Shown: piece after piece, positions 7,601 to 16,863 of the stretch
Layout of the letters: each line of letters begins with the position of its first letter
How positions within the stretch are numbered: position 1 is the first letter of the stretch
Assembly (NCBI GenBank): GCA_002394685.1
Contig: DGUP01000063.1
Location: 76,002 to 140,001 of the forward strand
Reading direction: 5' to 3'
Origin: Treponema sp. UBA4307
GTDB lineage: Bacteria > Spirochaetota > Spirochaetia > Treponematales > Treponemataceae
Length of the DNA stretch: 64,000 bases
The notes under the pieces: model-generated
Told to the model about the DNA's origin: nothing
Databases searched by the model: none
Seen by the model: the letters and a program-made list of their open reading frames with translations, nothing else
Translations under genes and position numbers: made by a program

Positions 7601-9694
7601 ATGGTAGAAAGAGTAACCCGTAAAATTGGTGATCAGGAACTTATTCTTGAGACAGGCAAAATTGGTAAGCAGGCAAATGGCTGTGTTTATGCTCAGTTAG
7701 GTGGAACAGCTGTTATTGCCACAGTATGTGCTTCAAGTGAAGTTAAAGAAGGTCTGGACTTTGTTCCTGTTACAGTTGAATACAATGAAAAGTTTTATGC
7801 AGCAGGTAAGATTCCTGGTGGTTTTGTAAAGCGTGAAGGCCGTCCAAAGGATAAAGAAATTCTTGTAAGCCGTTTAATTGACCGCCCTATGCGTCCTCTT
7901 TTTGAACCTGCTTTTGGCCGCGAAATTCAGATTGTTCCAACATGTGTTTCAGTTGATGGAGTAAATCCTCCTGACATTCTTGCAGTAATTGCTGCATCTG
8001 CTGCAGTAAGTATTTCTGACATTCCGTTCCATGGTCCTGTTGCAGGTTGTCGTGTTGGATATCTTGACGGTGAATACATCATCAATCCTACATACGAACA
8101 GATGGAAAAAATCCAGCTTGAAATCGTTGTTGCCGGTACAAAAGACGGTTTTACAATGGTTGAAGGTGGTGCAAACGAAGTAAGCGAAGAAATCATGCTG
8201 GGTGCCCTTGAAAAGTCTCAGGCATTCATTACAGATATGTGTCTTCTTCAGGAAGAACTGGTTCAGAAAGCTGGTAAGGAAAAGCTGCCTCTCGCTCCAC
8301 TCAATGTTGAACTTGCTAACAAGGAAGCTATTGAAGCAGAAGCACTTCCTCTTATGCAGACAGCCTGCTTCCTCAAGGGAAAAATGGCTCGTTCTGAAGC
8401 TGTAAAGAATGTAAAGAATCAGATTGCAGAAAAGTATGCAGAACAGCTTGAAGATCCAATTCAGGCAAAACTTTTCAGCACACTTTTTGATGACATTCAG
8501 TACAATCTCCTTCGTTCAAGTATTCTTGAAAAGGGACTTCGTATTGATGGACGCGGCACAGAAGACATCCGCCCAATTACATGCGAAATCAATGTACTTC
8601 CACGTCCACATGGTTCTGCACTCTTTACACGTGGAGAAACTCAGTCTCTGGCTGTAACAACACTTGGTACTGCTATGGACGAACAGGTTTATGATGATAT
8701 TGAAGGCGACAGAAGTGAAAACTTTATCCTTCATTATAACTTCCCTCCATATTCAGTTGGTGAAGTTGGTAAGCTTACTACAGGCCGCCGTGAAATTGGT
8801 CACGGAAACCTGGCTCGCCGCTCACTTGCTCCAATGATTCCTAGCCGTGAAGAATTCCCATACACAATTCGTGTTGTATCAGAAATTATGGAATCTAACG
8901 GTTCTTCATCACAGGCTTCTACTTGTGGTGGATGTCTGTCACTCCTTGCAGCAGGCGTACCAATGAAGAAAATGGTTGCCGGAATTGCAATGGGTCTTAT
9001 TACTGATGGACCTCAGTATAAGAAGTACGCTATCCTTTCAGATATCCTTGGTGAAGAAGATCATCTTGGTGATATGGACTTTAAGGTTGCCGGTACACAT
9101 GACGGTATTACAGGCTTCCAGATGGATATTAAGATTGCAGGTGTTTCTATGGACATTATGCGCAAGGCTCTTGAACAGGCTAAGCGTGGTCGTGAACATA
9201 TCCTTTCAATCATGGAAAAATGCATCAACAAACCTCAGCCTGTAAGTCAGTATGCTCCAAAAATTGATACTCTCAAGATTCCTGTTGATAAGATTGGTGC
9301 TCTTATTGGACCTGGTGGAAAGAATGTTAAGGCCCTCTGTTCTCAGTACGGTGTAACAATCAATACTGATGACGATGGTACAGTTACAATCTACGGTAAA
9401 ACTGGTAATGCTACTGATGCAGCAAAGAAGGCTGTTAAGGGCATTTGTGAAGATCCAGAAGTTGGAACTGTTTACCAGGGTACTGTTAAGCGTATTATGG
9501 ACTTTGGTGCCTTTGTTGAAATTCTTCCTGGAAAAGAAGGACTTTGTCATATTTCTAAGCTCTCACGCCAGCGTGTAGAAAAGGTTACAGATGTTCTTAA
9601 AGAAGGTCAGGTAATTCCAGTTAAGCTTATTGATGTTGATAAGATGGGACGTCTTAATCTTTCATACATTGATGCTCTTGAAGAAAACAAATAA
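7601..9694 (+). CDS. pnp: Polyribonucleotide nucleotidyltransferase (PNPase)
   Basis: PNPase degrades RNA 3' to 5' by phosphorolysis. The 697-residue protein has the family's usual length and architecture. There are two RNase PH-like domains separated by the all-alpha region, with FFLR/FSTLFDDIQ-type and GRREIGHGNLARRSL segments. These are followed by a KH domain (IGALIGPGGKNVKAL, near 570) and a C-terminal S1 domain (GTVKRIMDFGAFVEILPGKEG). The start is preceded by an AAGGA site separated by a T run. It lies downstream of rpsO. Confidence 0.98.
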   Translation: MVERVTRKIGDQELILETGKIGKQANGCVYAQLGGTAVIATVCASSEVKEGLDFVPVTVEYNEKFYAAGKIPGGFVKREGRPKDKEILVSRLIDRPMRPLFEPAFGREIQIVPTCVSVDGVNPPDILAVIAASAAVSISDIPFHGPVAGCRVGYLDGEYIINPTYEQMEKIQLEIVVAGTKDGFTMVEGGANEVSEEIMLGALEKSQAFITDMCLLQEELVQKAGKEKLPLAPLNVELANKEAIEAEALPLMQTACFLKGKMARSEAVKNVKNQIAEKYAEQLEDPIQAKLFSTLFDDIQYNLLRSSILEKGLRIDGRGTEDIRPITCEINVLPRPHGSALFTRGETQSLAVTTLGTAMDEQVYDDIEGDRSENFILHYNFPPYSVGEVGKLTTGRREIGHGNLARRSLAPMIPSREEFPYTIRVVSEIMESNGSSSQASTCGGCLSLLAAGVPMKKMVAGIAMGLITDGPQYKKYAILSDILGEEDHLGDMDFKVAGTHDGITGFQMDIKIAGVSMDIMRKALEQAKRGREHILSIMEKCINKPQPVSQYAPKIDTLKIPVDKIGALIGPGGKNVKALCSQYGVTINTDDDGTVTIYGKTGNATDAAKKAVKGICEDPEVGTVYQGTVKRIMDFGAFVEILPGKEGLCHISKLSRQRVEKVTDVLKEGQVIPVKLIDVDKMGRLNLSYIDALEENK

Positions 9695-9719
9695 TCAGAA
9701 GGTTCTGAATAAGATAAAG

Positions 9720-9751
9720 CCTGCTTTCTTTAGGGAAGGCAGGTTTTTTTG
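9720..9751 (+). terminator. Intrinsic terminator after pnp
   Basis: CCTGCTTTC (9720-9728) pairs with GAAGGCAGG (9735-9743) over nine base pairs with one wobble and a six-base loop. Seven T residues follow. It marks the end of the rpsO-pnp transcription block. Confidence 0.9.
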
Positions 9752-9816
9752 TTTAAAAGACTCTTTATTAAGGTACTTGTTTTTTATAGAATGGGGCCTG
9801 TTTAATAGGAAATCAT

Positions 9817-11097
9817 ATGGTAGAAGCAAAAATCCTTAAAAATAATATTCAGCTTGTTTGTGAAAAAATCCCTGCTGCCAGGACCTGTGCCATAGGTTTT
9901 TATTTTTCTACCGGCAGCCGCTATGAAGATAGTGATAGCAGGGGAGTCAGTCATTTTACCGAACACATGCTTTTTAAGGGAACTAAAAAGAGGACTGCAA
10001 AAGAAATATCTGTTTTTTTTGATTCCATGGGGGCTGTTCTTAATGCCTTTACAGAAAGGGAAGAAGTTTGTCTTTATTCTATAGTGCCAGCCTTTGAAAA
10101 TAATATTGCAGATGCCCTTGAGCTTCTTTGTGATATGAGCGAAAACTGTGTTTTCCCGGAAGAAGAGTTCATTAAGGAAAAGAAAGTTGTTCAAAGTGAA
10201 ATTTCCAGTCTGCAGGATGATGCAGAAGAAAGTGCTCTTGATGAAGTTGCAGCTTTTGTGTGGAAAGATTCAACTCTTGGACAGACAATAGGTGGCAGCG
10301 TAGAAGAAGTTGAAAAAATCACCAGAAATAAACTTTTTTCCTGGTACGAGAAATATTTTGTTCATGGAGAACTGGCGGTTTTTGTTACAGGTAATTTTGA
10401 TGAAAATGAAATTACAGCTCGTCTTGAAAAATGCAGTCTCCGTACCGCTGCAAGAACAGGGCAGAAACATTTTACGGAAAAATCTCCATGGCACTCAGGG
10501 CTTTTATTTAAGAAAGCAGCCTTCTCACAAAATCAGATTTATGCTCTTTTTCCTTTTGATGTAGATCTGGAGGAAAGGGAAAGTTACGCTTTGTCAGTTT
10601 TAAATACAATCTGTGGTGATTGTGTTTCCAGCAGGCTTTTTGATGCTATTCGTGAAAAGGAAGGGCTTTGTTATAATATTTTTTCATATTTTATAATGTA
10701 TGAAAACGCTGGTGTCTGGTGCGCAAATCTTTCAGCAGATAAGAAAAATGTTCTTAAAGTAGTGGAAATGCTTTTAAAAGAATTGTCCTCTTTTATAAAA
10801 AATCCTTTTACGGAAAAGGAAGTTGAAACAGGCAAAAATCATATCATTGGTGAAGAAATGATTTCTGCAATGGACAGTGAATATGTAATGAGAAGGAATG
10901 AAAAGAATTTCCGTTTGAATATTCCTCTTAAAAATTCTTCTGAAATCATAGACTTGATAAAATCCATTACTTGTGAAGAAATTAATAGACTTGCGTCTAA
11001 AATATTTGATTCAGGCAGAAGAGCCCTGGTCTTTTATGGAAGTGCACTTTCTGGAAGAATGAAACGTACTATTAATTTACAAAATACTTCGCTATAA
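9817..11097 (+). CDS. M16-family zinc peptidase (processing-peptidase-like)
   Basis: The 426-residue protein matches the single-unit M16 peptidases often found after pnp. The inverted zinc motif HxxEH is present as HFTEH (about 46-50), with the distal glutamate in the VVQSEISSLQDDAEES segment. The second half carries the R/Y-type substrate segment (REKEGLCYNIFSYF). No signal peptide is visible, so a cytoplasmic location is likely. The start has a TAGGAAA site. The natural substrate is not deducible from the sequence. Confidence 0.88.
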   Translation: MVEAKILKNNIQLVCEKIPAARTCAIGFYFSTGSRYEDSDSRGVSHFTEHMLFKGTKKRTAKEISVFFDSMGAVLNAFTEREEVCLYSIVPAFENNIADALELLCDMSENCVFPEEEFIKEKKVVQSEISSLQDDAEESALDEVAAFVWKDSTLGQTIGGSVEEVEKITRNKLFSWYEKYFVHGELAVFVTGNFDENEITARLEKCSLRTAARTGQKHFTEKSPWHSGLLFKKAAFSQNQIYALFPFDVDLEERESYALSVLNTICGDCVSSRLFDAIREKEGLCYNIFSYFIMYENAGVWCANLSADKKNVLKVVEMLLKELSSFIKNPFTEKEVETGKNHIIGEEMISAMDSEYVMRRNEKNFRLNIPLKNSSEIIDLIKSITCEEINRLASKIFDSGRRALVFYGSALSGRMKRTINLQNTSL

Positions 11098-11098
11098 T
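11093..11098 (+). promoter_or_regulatory. Perfect -10 box next to the dut start codon
   Basis: TATAAT at 11093-11098 ends eight bases before the dut ATG (11107). This would place the transcription start about two bases before the start codon. The -35 region is poor. The box also overlaps the end of the M16 gene. Confidence 0.4.
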
Positions 11099-11106
11099 AG
11101 AATATT

Positions 11107-11553
11107 ATGAACGAAAAAAAAATTAATTGTACAGCAAAAGAAGGTGCTGTAATTCCTCTTTACAAGACAAAGGGTGCTGCTGGTGCAGATGTTTGTGCTT
11201 TAATTGAATCTCCTCTGGTTCTGAAAAAAGGATGCAGGGCTTTGATTCCAACAGGACTTTTCTTTGAAATACCGGAAGGTTATGAAATTCAGGTTCGTCC
11301 AAGAAGCGGACTGGCTTTTAAAAATGGTGTTACTGTTTTAAATACTCCGGGAACAATCGACAGCGATTACAGGGGAGAGTTGAAAGTTCTTTTGATTAAT
11401 CTTGGAGAGGAGGATTTTACAATTAATTCTGGTGACAGAATTGCCCAGATAGTTGTATCTCCAGTAACTTTAGGCTCCTTTGTTCAGGTTGAAAAACTTT
11501 CTGATACTGAAAGAGGTGCCGGTGGTTTTGGCAGCACTGGAGTTTGCAGCTGA
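11107..11553 (+). CDS. dut: Deoxyuridine 5'-triphosphate nucleotidohydrolase
   Basis: dUTPase hydrolyses dUTP to dUMP and pyrophosphate, protecting DNA from uracil. The 148-residue trimeric-type protein shows all expected motifs: GAAGADVCA, PRSGLAFKNGVTVLNTPG, IDSDYRGEL, GDRIAQIVV, and the C-terminal glycine-rich arm RGAGGFGSTG that closes over the active site. There is no good ribosome-binding site, and a perfect TATAAT sits just upstream, so the mRNA may be leaderless or translated from the upstream gene. Confidence 0.97.
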   Translation: MNEKKINCTAKEGAVIPLYKTKGAAGADVCALIESPLVLKKGCRALIPTGLFFEIPEGYEIQVRPRSGLAFKNGVTVLNTPGTIDSDYRGELKVLLINLGEEDFTINSGDRIAQIVVSPVTLGSFVQVEKLSDTERGAGGFGSTGVCS

Positions 11554-11559
11554 TAATTT

Positions 11560-12873
11560 ATGTCCGGAATTTTTTCATCAGACAGAAAATCTATCATAAC
11601 TCATTTAAAAGAAATCTTTGCCCAGAGAAAGCAGGAAAAATTGACGGGTGGGGCAACAAGCGTTCCTTTTTTAAGATCCATTTATTCTCATCTGCTTCAG
11701 GAAGCTTATGAAAGTGGTGACTTTGAGAAAAAGGAAAGAATACAAAAACGTATTGATAAAATGGATACTGTTAAGGACCATGTTCTTGTACGTTATCTTT
11801 GTAAAGAACTTTTAATGTTCTTTCTTGTGTTCTTCTTTATTTTTTTTGCAATATTTTTTGTAAATCAGTTTCTTCTTATAATTCAGACTTTATTGAAGAA
11901 GCATGTGTCCTTCTGGACTTCACTGAAATTGATTTTTTATTACATGCCTCAAATTGTTTCACAGTCAGCCCCATTTGCAACTCTTGTAGGTTTTTTAGTA
12001 TGTCTGGGCAGAATGGTTACGGACAATGAAATTTTAATACTACGGGCATCCGGGCTCCGATACAATAAAACTTTTCTTCCTGTAATTTTTATGGGACTTT
12101 TAATTTCACTTTTTTCATTTCTTATGAATGATTATTTTCTTCCCTTAGGAAATCAGAAAGCTCAGAGACTGATGAAGGAAATTGCTTCTTCCAATCCGGC
12201 GGTGCAGCTGGAGGCACATTCTGTTACAAGAATGGACAGAACTTCCCTTATTGTAGGTGATGTAGGAAAAACTGATATTTCGGACCTGATTATTTTTGAT
12301 CAGTCCTCTTCGGGAAAACCAAAAATAATTATTGCGGGTAAATCTCTGGTAAAGTCAAGTCAGGAAGATGGAATCATTATGCAGTTGATAATGAAAGATG
12401 CAGAAGTTTTTATGCTTAATGAAAACCATCGAAGCGATTTTGAAGTACTTGTAAGTCAGGAAGCAAAACTAAATATTTTCCAGGATCAGATTGATTCCTT
12501 TTCAAACACTCTTAGTCCCCGGGAAATGACGAGTTTTGATTTGTGGAAAAGAATAAAGAAAATGAAAAAAAATAATGAAGGAACTAAAAATACTTACATG
12601 ATTGAATTTAACAGAAAGTTTTCAGTTCCTTTTGGTTCAATTTTCTTTGCCCTTTTAGCCTTTCCACTTGCACTTGTTTTTGGAAAAAAAGACGGACAAA
12701 CCTTAGGGTTAATTTTTGGAATTGTTCTTTCCGTGGCTTACTGGGCTTCAACTCTTGTAGGTCAAATGATTGCCCTTAAAAATCCGGGAACTGCCTTTTT
12801 GTGTACCTGGGTACCAAACTTTTTTTTAGGTGCTTTAGGTGTATTCCTTTATATGCGGCTTAGAAAAAAATAG
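11560..12873 (+). CDS. LptF/LptG (YjgP/YjgQ) family permease, first copy
   Basis: The 437-residue membrane protein belongs to the YjgP/YjgQ family, the transmembrane partners of the Lpt ABC exporter that moves lipopolysaccharide-like lipids to the outer membrane. It has a soluble N-terminal extension of about 80 residues. The first membrane helices follow (LLMFFLVFFFIFFAIFFVNQ), then a periplasmic beta-jellyroll region (about 205-330) and a C-terminal group of three helices. It is followed 10 bases later by a paralogue, the usual LptF-LptG pairing. Treponema generally lacks classical LPS, so the cargo is open. Confidence 0.88.
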   Translation: MSGIFSSDRKSIITHLKEIFAQRKQEKLTGGATSVPFLRSIYSHLLQEAYESGDFEKKERIQKRIDKMDTVKDHVLVRYLCKELLMFFLVFFFIFFAIFFVNQFLLIIQTLLKKHVSFWTSLKLIFYYMPQIVSQSAPFATLVGFLVCLGRMVTDNEILILRASGLRYNKTFLPVIFMGLLISLFSFLMNDYFLPLGNQKAQRLMKEIASSNPAVQLEAHSVTRMDRTSLIVGDVGKTDISDLIIFDQSSSGKPKIIIAGKSLVKSSQEDGIIMQLIMKDAEVFMLNENHRSDFEVLVSQEAKLNIFQDQIDSFSNTLSPREMTSFDLWKRIKKMKKNNEGTKNTYMIEFNRKFSVPFGSIFFALLAFPLALVFGKKDGQTLGLIFGIVLSVAYWASTLVGQMIALKNPGTAFLCTWVPNFFLGALGVFLYMRLRKK

Positions 12874-12883
12874 GTATAAAGAA

Positions 12884-14008
12884 ATGAAACTTGTAGGATA
12901 TGTGCTTAAAAAATTCTTTGGAATTTTTATTGCGGCAATGATGTTTTTTATAATGATTCTCGAACTGGTAAGTCTTTTTGCCAATCTGTGGTCTTACATT
13001 AATAGAGGTGTTACAATTGATCAGATTGCCCAGCTGATGCTTTACTATGCTCCAAGATGTGCCTGGTATTCAATACCAATGTCAATGCTTTTTGCAACTG
13101 CATATATGCTTTCTGATTTGTATGCTAAAAATGAACTGCTGGCCATTTTTGCTTCCGGAATATCACTTCTCCGATTTACACTGCCTCTACTGATTTTTTC
13201 TATTTTTGCCAGTATAGGGCTTTTTTTCTTTGAAGACAGAGTTGTTGTAAAATATCAGGCAAAGTATGATTCCATGCAGGAAGAAGTTCTTCACAAAAAA
13301 AAGTCCCTTAATAATGAAGATGTAATTGTAATTGCTGAAGCAGGCAGGCTGATTTACAATGTTGGTTTTTATGATTCAGAATTAAAGCGAATTTATCAGA
13401 CTTATGTAATTTTCAGAAATGAGGATATGACTCTTGATGGAATTGCATATATTGATACCGGACTTTGGATTTCTGACCAGGAGGAGCCGGAGGAAGAGAA
13501 TAAAGTAAAAAACTTTTCTGAAGAAAGCGGTCACTGGGAAATCTCAAATACAAGTTTCTATCAGATGAAGGACGGACAGTATGAGACCAGAAAACTTCCT
13601 CCTGAATATGCCAGTCGATTGATTGAAAATCCTTCAACTTTTCAAACTAAAACTGTTTCTGTAACCCAGGTAACTGCAAAGGAAGCCAGGGAATATATTG
13701 AACATCTGGATAAAGCGGGGCTTCCGTCTCAGGAGGCAAAAGCCGAATATTATAAAAAGTTTGCCTTTCCATTTATTGTATTCATTGTTGTTTTTCTTGC
13801 AATCGGTTTAAGTGGAAAGACAAGAAAAAATGTACTTTTAATAAGTCTTGCTCTGAGTATTTCTGCAGTAGTTGTTTTCTACGTAACACAGATGGTTACC
13901 ATGCTTATGGCAACTTACGGAGTAATTCCTCCTGTAATGGGAGAATGGCTTCCGATTCTGTTATTTACAGGCATAAGTATTGTTCTGCTCAGATATACAA
14001 GAACTTAA
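12884..14008 (+). CDS. LptF/LptG (YjgP/YjgQ) family permease, second copy
   Basis: This is the second YjgP/YjgQ-type permease and should form a heterodimer with the preceding protein. The chosen start gives MKLVGYVLKKFFGIF, running straight into the first membrane helix. An upstream in-frame ATG at 12839 would overlap the previous gene by 35 bases and add an unlike N-terminal piece. The protein shows an N-terminal helix pair, a periplasmic domain of about 170 residues, and C-terminal helices (FPFIVFIVVFLAIGLSG). Which copy is LptF and which LptG cannot be settled by eye. Confidence 0.87.
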   Translation: MKLVGYVLKKFFGIFIAAMMFFIMILELVSLFANLWSYINRGVTIDQIAQLMLYYAPRCAWYSIPMSMLFATAYMLSDLYAKNELLAIFASGISLLRFTLPLLIFSIFASIGLFFFEDRVVVKYQAKYDSMQEEVLHKKKSLNNEDVIVIAEAGRLIYNVGFYDSELKRIYQTYVIFRNEDMTLDGIAYIDTGLWISDQEEPEEENKVKNFSEESGHWEISNTSFYQMKDGQYETRKLPPEYASRLIENPSTFQTKTVSVTQVTAKEAREYIEHLDKAGLPSQEAKAEYYKKFAFPFIVFIVVFLAIGLSGKTRKNVLLISLALSISAVVVFYVTQMVTMLMATYGVIPPVMGEWLPILLFTGISIVLLRYTRT

Positions 14009-14029
14009 ATTTTTTTTTAAGGATTTAGT

Positions 14030-15166
14030 ATGATTAATTCTATTTTTGAAATTAAACACAATGACTCGAAAACAAAAGCAAGAACAGGTGTTCTTCATCT
14101 TCCTCACGGGGATGTTCAGACTCCTGTTTTTATGCCTGTAGGAACTAAGGGAACTGTAAAAGCAGTAAGTAAGGATTCTCTTGAAGAAATAGGTTTTGAA
14201 ATCATTCTTGCAAATACCTATCATATGTATTTAAGGCCGGGAGCTGATTTAGTTCAGGAAGCTGGTGGTCTTCACGGATTTACAAAGTGGAATAGAAATT
14301 TTCTTACAGATTCCGGAGGGTTCCAGGTATGGTCTCTTTCTTCCCTCAGAAAAATCAAGGATGATGGGGTTACTTTCAGAAGTGACATTGACGGCAGCAA
14401 ACATTTCTTTACTCCTGAAAATGTTGTTCAGACTCAGGTAAAATTAAACTCTGATATTCAGATGCAGCTGGACGTTTGTTCCGGATATGGTGCAGACAGA
14501 AAAGAATCAGAAAGGGCTTTGTATCTTTCAACAGAATGGGCAAAAAAAGCTCTTGCTGAATGGAATAAGGCAAGGGATAATGGTTACAAGGGAAATCTTT
14601 TTCCAATTGTTCAGGGAAACTTTTTTGATGATTTACGAAAACAGTCTGCAGAATTTATTAATGGTCTGGACACTCCAGGAATTGCAATCGGCGGTTTAAG
14701 TGTAGGAGAGCCTCCTGAGGTATTTGCTGAATATCTTCAGAAAACTATGGTTCATGTAAGAAAAGACAAACCTGTTTACGTAATGGGAATCGGAACCCCG
14801 GAATATATTCTTGAAGCAGTTAATGACGGAGTTGATATGTTTGACTGTGTTCAGCCAACTCGTGTTGCCCGCCATGGTCTTTATCTTTCTCATCATGGAA
14901 TGGTCAGCATTAAACAGAAGCGTTATGAACATGATTTTGGCCCAATCGATCCTTTGTGTAAGTGTAAAGTTTGTCAAACCTATTCAAGAGCTTACCTGCG
15001 CCATATTTTCAGGGAACAGGAAATACTTTCATCAATGCTGGCTTCTTATCACAATCTCTACTTCTTGAACAATATGATCAGGGAAATAAGACTGGCTATA
15101 AATGAAGACCGGTTTGAAGAATACAGAACAAATTTCCTGAAACTTTTTCATGACGGAAATGTTTGA
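14030..15166 (+). CDS. tgt: Queuine/preQ1 tRNA-guanine transglycosylase
   Basis: Tgt replaces guanine 34 with a queuosine precursor in tRNAs for Asp, Asn, His and Tyr. The 378-residue protein has normal length. It shows LANTYHMYLRPG, the nucleophile segment TDSGGFQVWSL, and GGLSVGEPPE. The VQPTRVARHG segment lies around the second catalytic Asp (DMFDCVQPTR). A zinc site is formed by CKCKVC and a later His. The start has TAAGGA. It follows the permease pair with 21 bases between. Confidence 0.97.
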   Translation: MINSIFEIKHNDSKTKARTGVLHLPHGDVQTPVFMPVGTKGTVKAVSKDSLEEIGFEIILANTYHMYLRPGADLVQEAGGLHGFTKWNRNFLTDSGGFQVWSLSSLRKIKDDGVTFRSDIDGSKHFFTPENVVQTQVKLNSDIQMQLDVCSGYGADRKESERALYLSTEWAKKALAEWNKARDNGYKGNLFPIVQGNFFDDLRKQSAEFINGLDTPGIAIGGLSVGEPPEVFAEYLQKTMVHVRKDKPVYVMGIGTPEYILEAVNDGVDMFDCVQPTRVARHGLYLSHHGMVSIKQKRYEHDFGPIDPLCKCKVCQTYSRAYLRHIFREQEILSSMLASYHNLYFLNNMIREIRLAINEDRFEEYRTNFLKLFHDGNV

Positions 15167-15194
15167 TTAGTAATAATGGAGAAGGAGTACTGCT

Positions 15195-16733
15195 ATGATT
15201 AATAAAGGAAGATTTTTTAGAGCAGCCGCTATTGCGCTTTCCCTTGTAATGTTTCCCCTTTCCCTTTGTGCTCAGGAGGAGGAAGAAGGGGAAAAGGAAG
15301 TTTACCACTATGAAATGAAAGAAGTGGTTATCCCTGCAAAAAAGCGTCCCCAGCAGCCTGATTCATCCAGACTTAAATCCATTGAAGAAAAGGATGACAG
15401 CAAAAGCGGAGATGAATATATAAAGAAGTGCAGTGATACTTTTAAATATGGTCTTGAAGAGGAAATCTCTGCATTAATTGATGAATTAACTGAAAATGAA
15501 GATGTTCGCTTTGTAGATCCTATTTATGATCTTTTTTATAAGTCAAAAAATACTCAGGTTAAAAAAAAGATTCTTTCTTATTTTACTAAGCTTAAGGATC
15601 CTTGTCTTGAAGAATATGCCGTATCAGTTTTAAATGATCCTTATGATGAAAAAAAAGATACAGTGGATGCATGTTTTCAGTATGTGTCAGAAATTAAGTG
15701 TACTGCAGCTCTGCCATGTCTTGTAAAACTTATAGATAAGGAAGAAGAGCAGTATTTTACAATGGCTCTTTCTACTTTAGGAGATATTGGTACTGCTGAA
15801 GAAGCTCAGTTTTTGATTTCTTTTCTTGAAAGGGATGATTTAACTACTCCACAGAAACAGCAGCTTATGAAAGTTCTCGGAAAAATCAAGGCTGTTGAAA
15901 CATTTGATCGTCTTGCAGAAATTGCTCAGGATACTGATGAAAATTCTTTTGTCAGAATGTATGCGGCAGAAGCAATTGGTGCAATGAAAGTCGCAGAGGC
16001 GGAAGATATTCTGATTGATCTTTTTGAATCTGATGATCCGAATTTCAGAGTATATGTTGTTAAGGGAATTTCAAATTTTGAGGATGAAAAAGCTGATGAA
16101 CTTTTACTGCAGGCCCTTCGTGATTCTCAATGGAAGGTAAGACTTGAGGCAATTAATACTGTTGGTGAAAGACAGCTTTCAAGTGCAGCACCATTTTTAA
16201 TCTACCGCTGTAAAGATTCAAAAGAAGAAAAAAATGTTAAAAAGAAGGCCTACAGTGTTCTTGCAAAATTAAATACAAGTGAAGGCAATGAATATCTGGT
16301 TTCTGTCATTAAGGATGAAAAAGCGGCTGATGCCACAAAAGGTACTGTTGCTGCAGCCCTCCTTGAGTATAATAATGCAGGAACAAAAGAGATTATTGAA
16401 CTTGCTGAAAAGACCCTGGAAAAAGATACAATGAAAAATCTTCGTTATACTTTAGGAAAGGAATTTGCAAAGTATGGCCGCCCTGAATATGAAGATATTT
16501 GTTCAAAATATCTGGATTCAAAAGATGTGGCTACACAGGGAACTGGTCTGGATATTTTTGCAAAGGGAAAATATTCATCCTGCCGTTCTAAAGTTGAAGA
16601 AATTGCCAAAGAAGAAGATTCTACAGGAGATTCTAAAAAGCCGGTAAAGAAAAATGCCAATCAGGCTAAGGCTAAGAAAATTCTTGAAAGACTTAATTCT
16701 TATCAGTCTTCTTCGGGGGAAGTAGAAAAATAA
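15195..16733 (+). CDS. Exported HEAT-repeat protein
   Basis: The 512-residue protein starts with a signal peptide (FFRAAAIALSLVMFPLSLCAQ region, cleavage probably after CAQ). It then consists of repeated two-helix units of the HEAT/PBS-lyase type, for example ALSTLGDIGTAEEAQFLISF, YAAEAIGAMKVAEAEDILI and EAINTVGERQLSSAAPFL. The tail is Lys-rich. No catalytic motif is visible. Such proteins act as protein-binding scaffolds, and a periplasmic or envelope location is inferred from the signal. The start has a strong GGAGAAGGAG site. Confidence 0.8.
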   Translation: MINKGRFFRAAAIALSLVMFPLSLCAQEEEEGEKEVYHYEMKEVVIPAKKRPQQPDSSRLKSIEEKDDSKSGDEYIKKCSDTFKYGLEEEISALIDELTENEDVRFVDPIYDLFYKSKNTQVKKKILSYFTKLKDPCLEEYAVSVLNDPYDEKKDTVDACFQYVSEIKCTAALPCLVKLIDKEEEQYFTMALSTLGDIGTAEEAQFLISFLERDDLTTPQKQQLMKVLGKIKAVETFDRLAEIAQDTDENSFVRMYAAEAIGAMKVAEAEDILIDLFESDDPNFRVYVVKGISNFEDEKADELLLQALRDSQWKVRLEAINTVGERQLSSAAPFLIYRCKDSKEEKNVKKKAYSVLAKLNTSEGNEYLVSVIKDEKAADATKGTVAAALLEYNNAGTKEIIELAEKTLEKDTMKNLRYTLGKEFAKYGRPEYEDICSKYLDSKDVATQGTGLDIFAKGKYSSCRSKVEEIAKEEDSTGDSKKPVKKNANQAKAKKILERLNSYQSSSGEVEK

Positions 16734-16750
16734 TTTTCGATTAATATTAA

Positions 16751-16852
16751 GGCAGCTCAGCGTGGAAGGGTGGCGAAGCCAGCTGGGGCAGTGATGCTGC
16801 CCCAACCGAGCCTAAGGCGAGCCCTGAAAGGCGGTAACGGATTTCCTTGCGT
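16751..16852. repeat. GC-rich structured intergenic element
   Basis: About 100 bases between the convergent HEAT and helicase genes are far richer in G and C than anything nearby. They contain GGGGCAG (16785-16791) pairing with CTGCCCC around a GTGAT-type loop, and further short GGCGAAGCC-like and GCGAGCCC-like segments. No open frame is supported. It looks like a REP/ERIC-type dispersed element, a bidirectional terminator, or a structured RNA. The identity is not known. Confidence 0.45.
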
Positions 16853-16863
16853 ACCAGAAAAAA

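Noticed and set aside
12839..12883. Longer start for the second Lpt permease
   Set aside because: It overlaps the preceding gene by 35 bases and adds residues not like a family N-terminus; the ATG at 12884 leads straight into the first helix.
16575..16805. Minus-strand open frame across the HEAT gene end and GC-rich element
   Set aside because: It lies mainly opposite a well-supported gene, has no start signal and encodes a low-complexity basic sequence.
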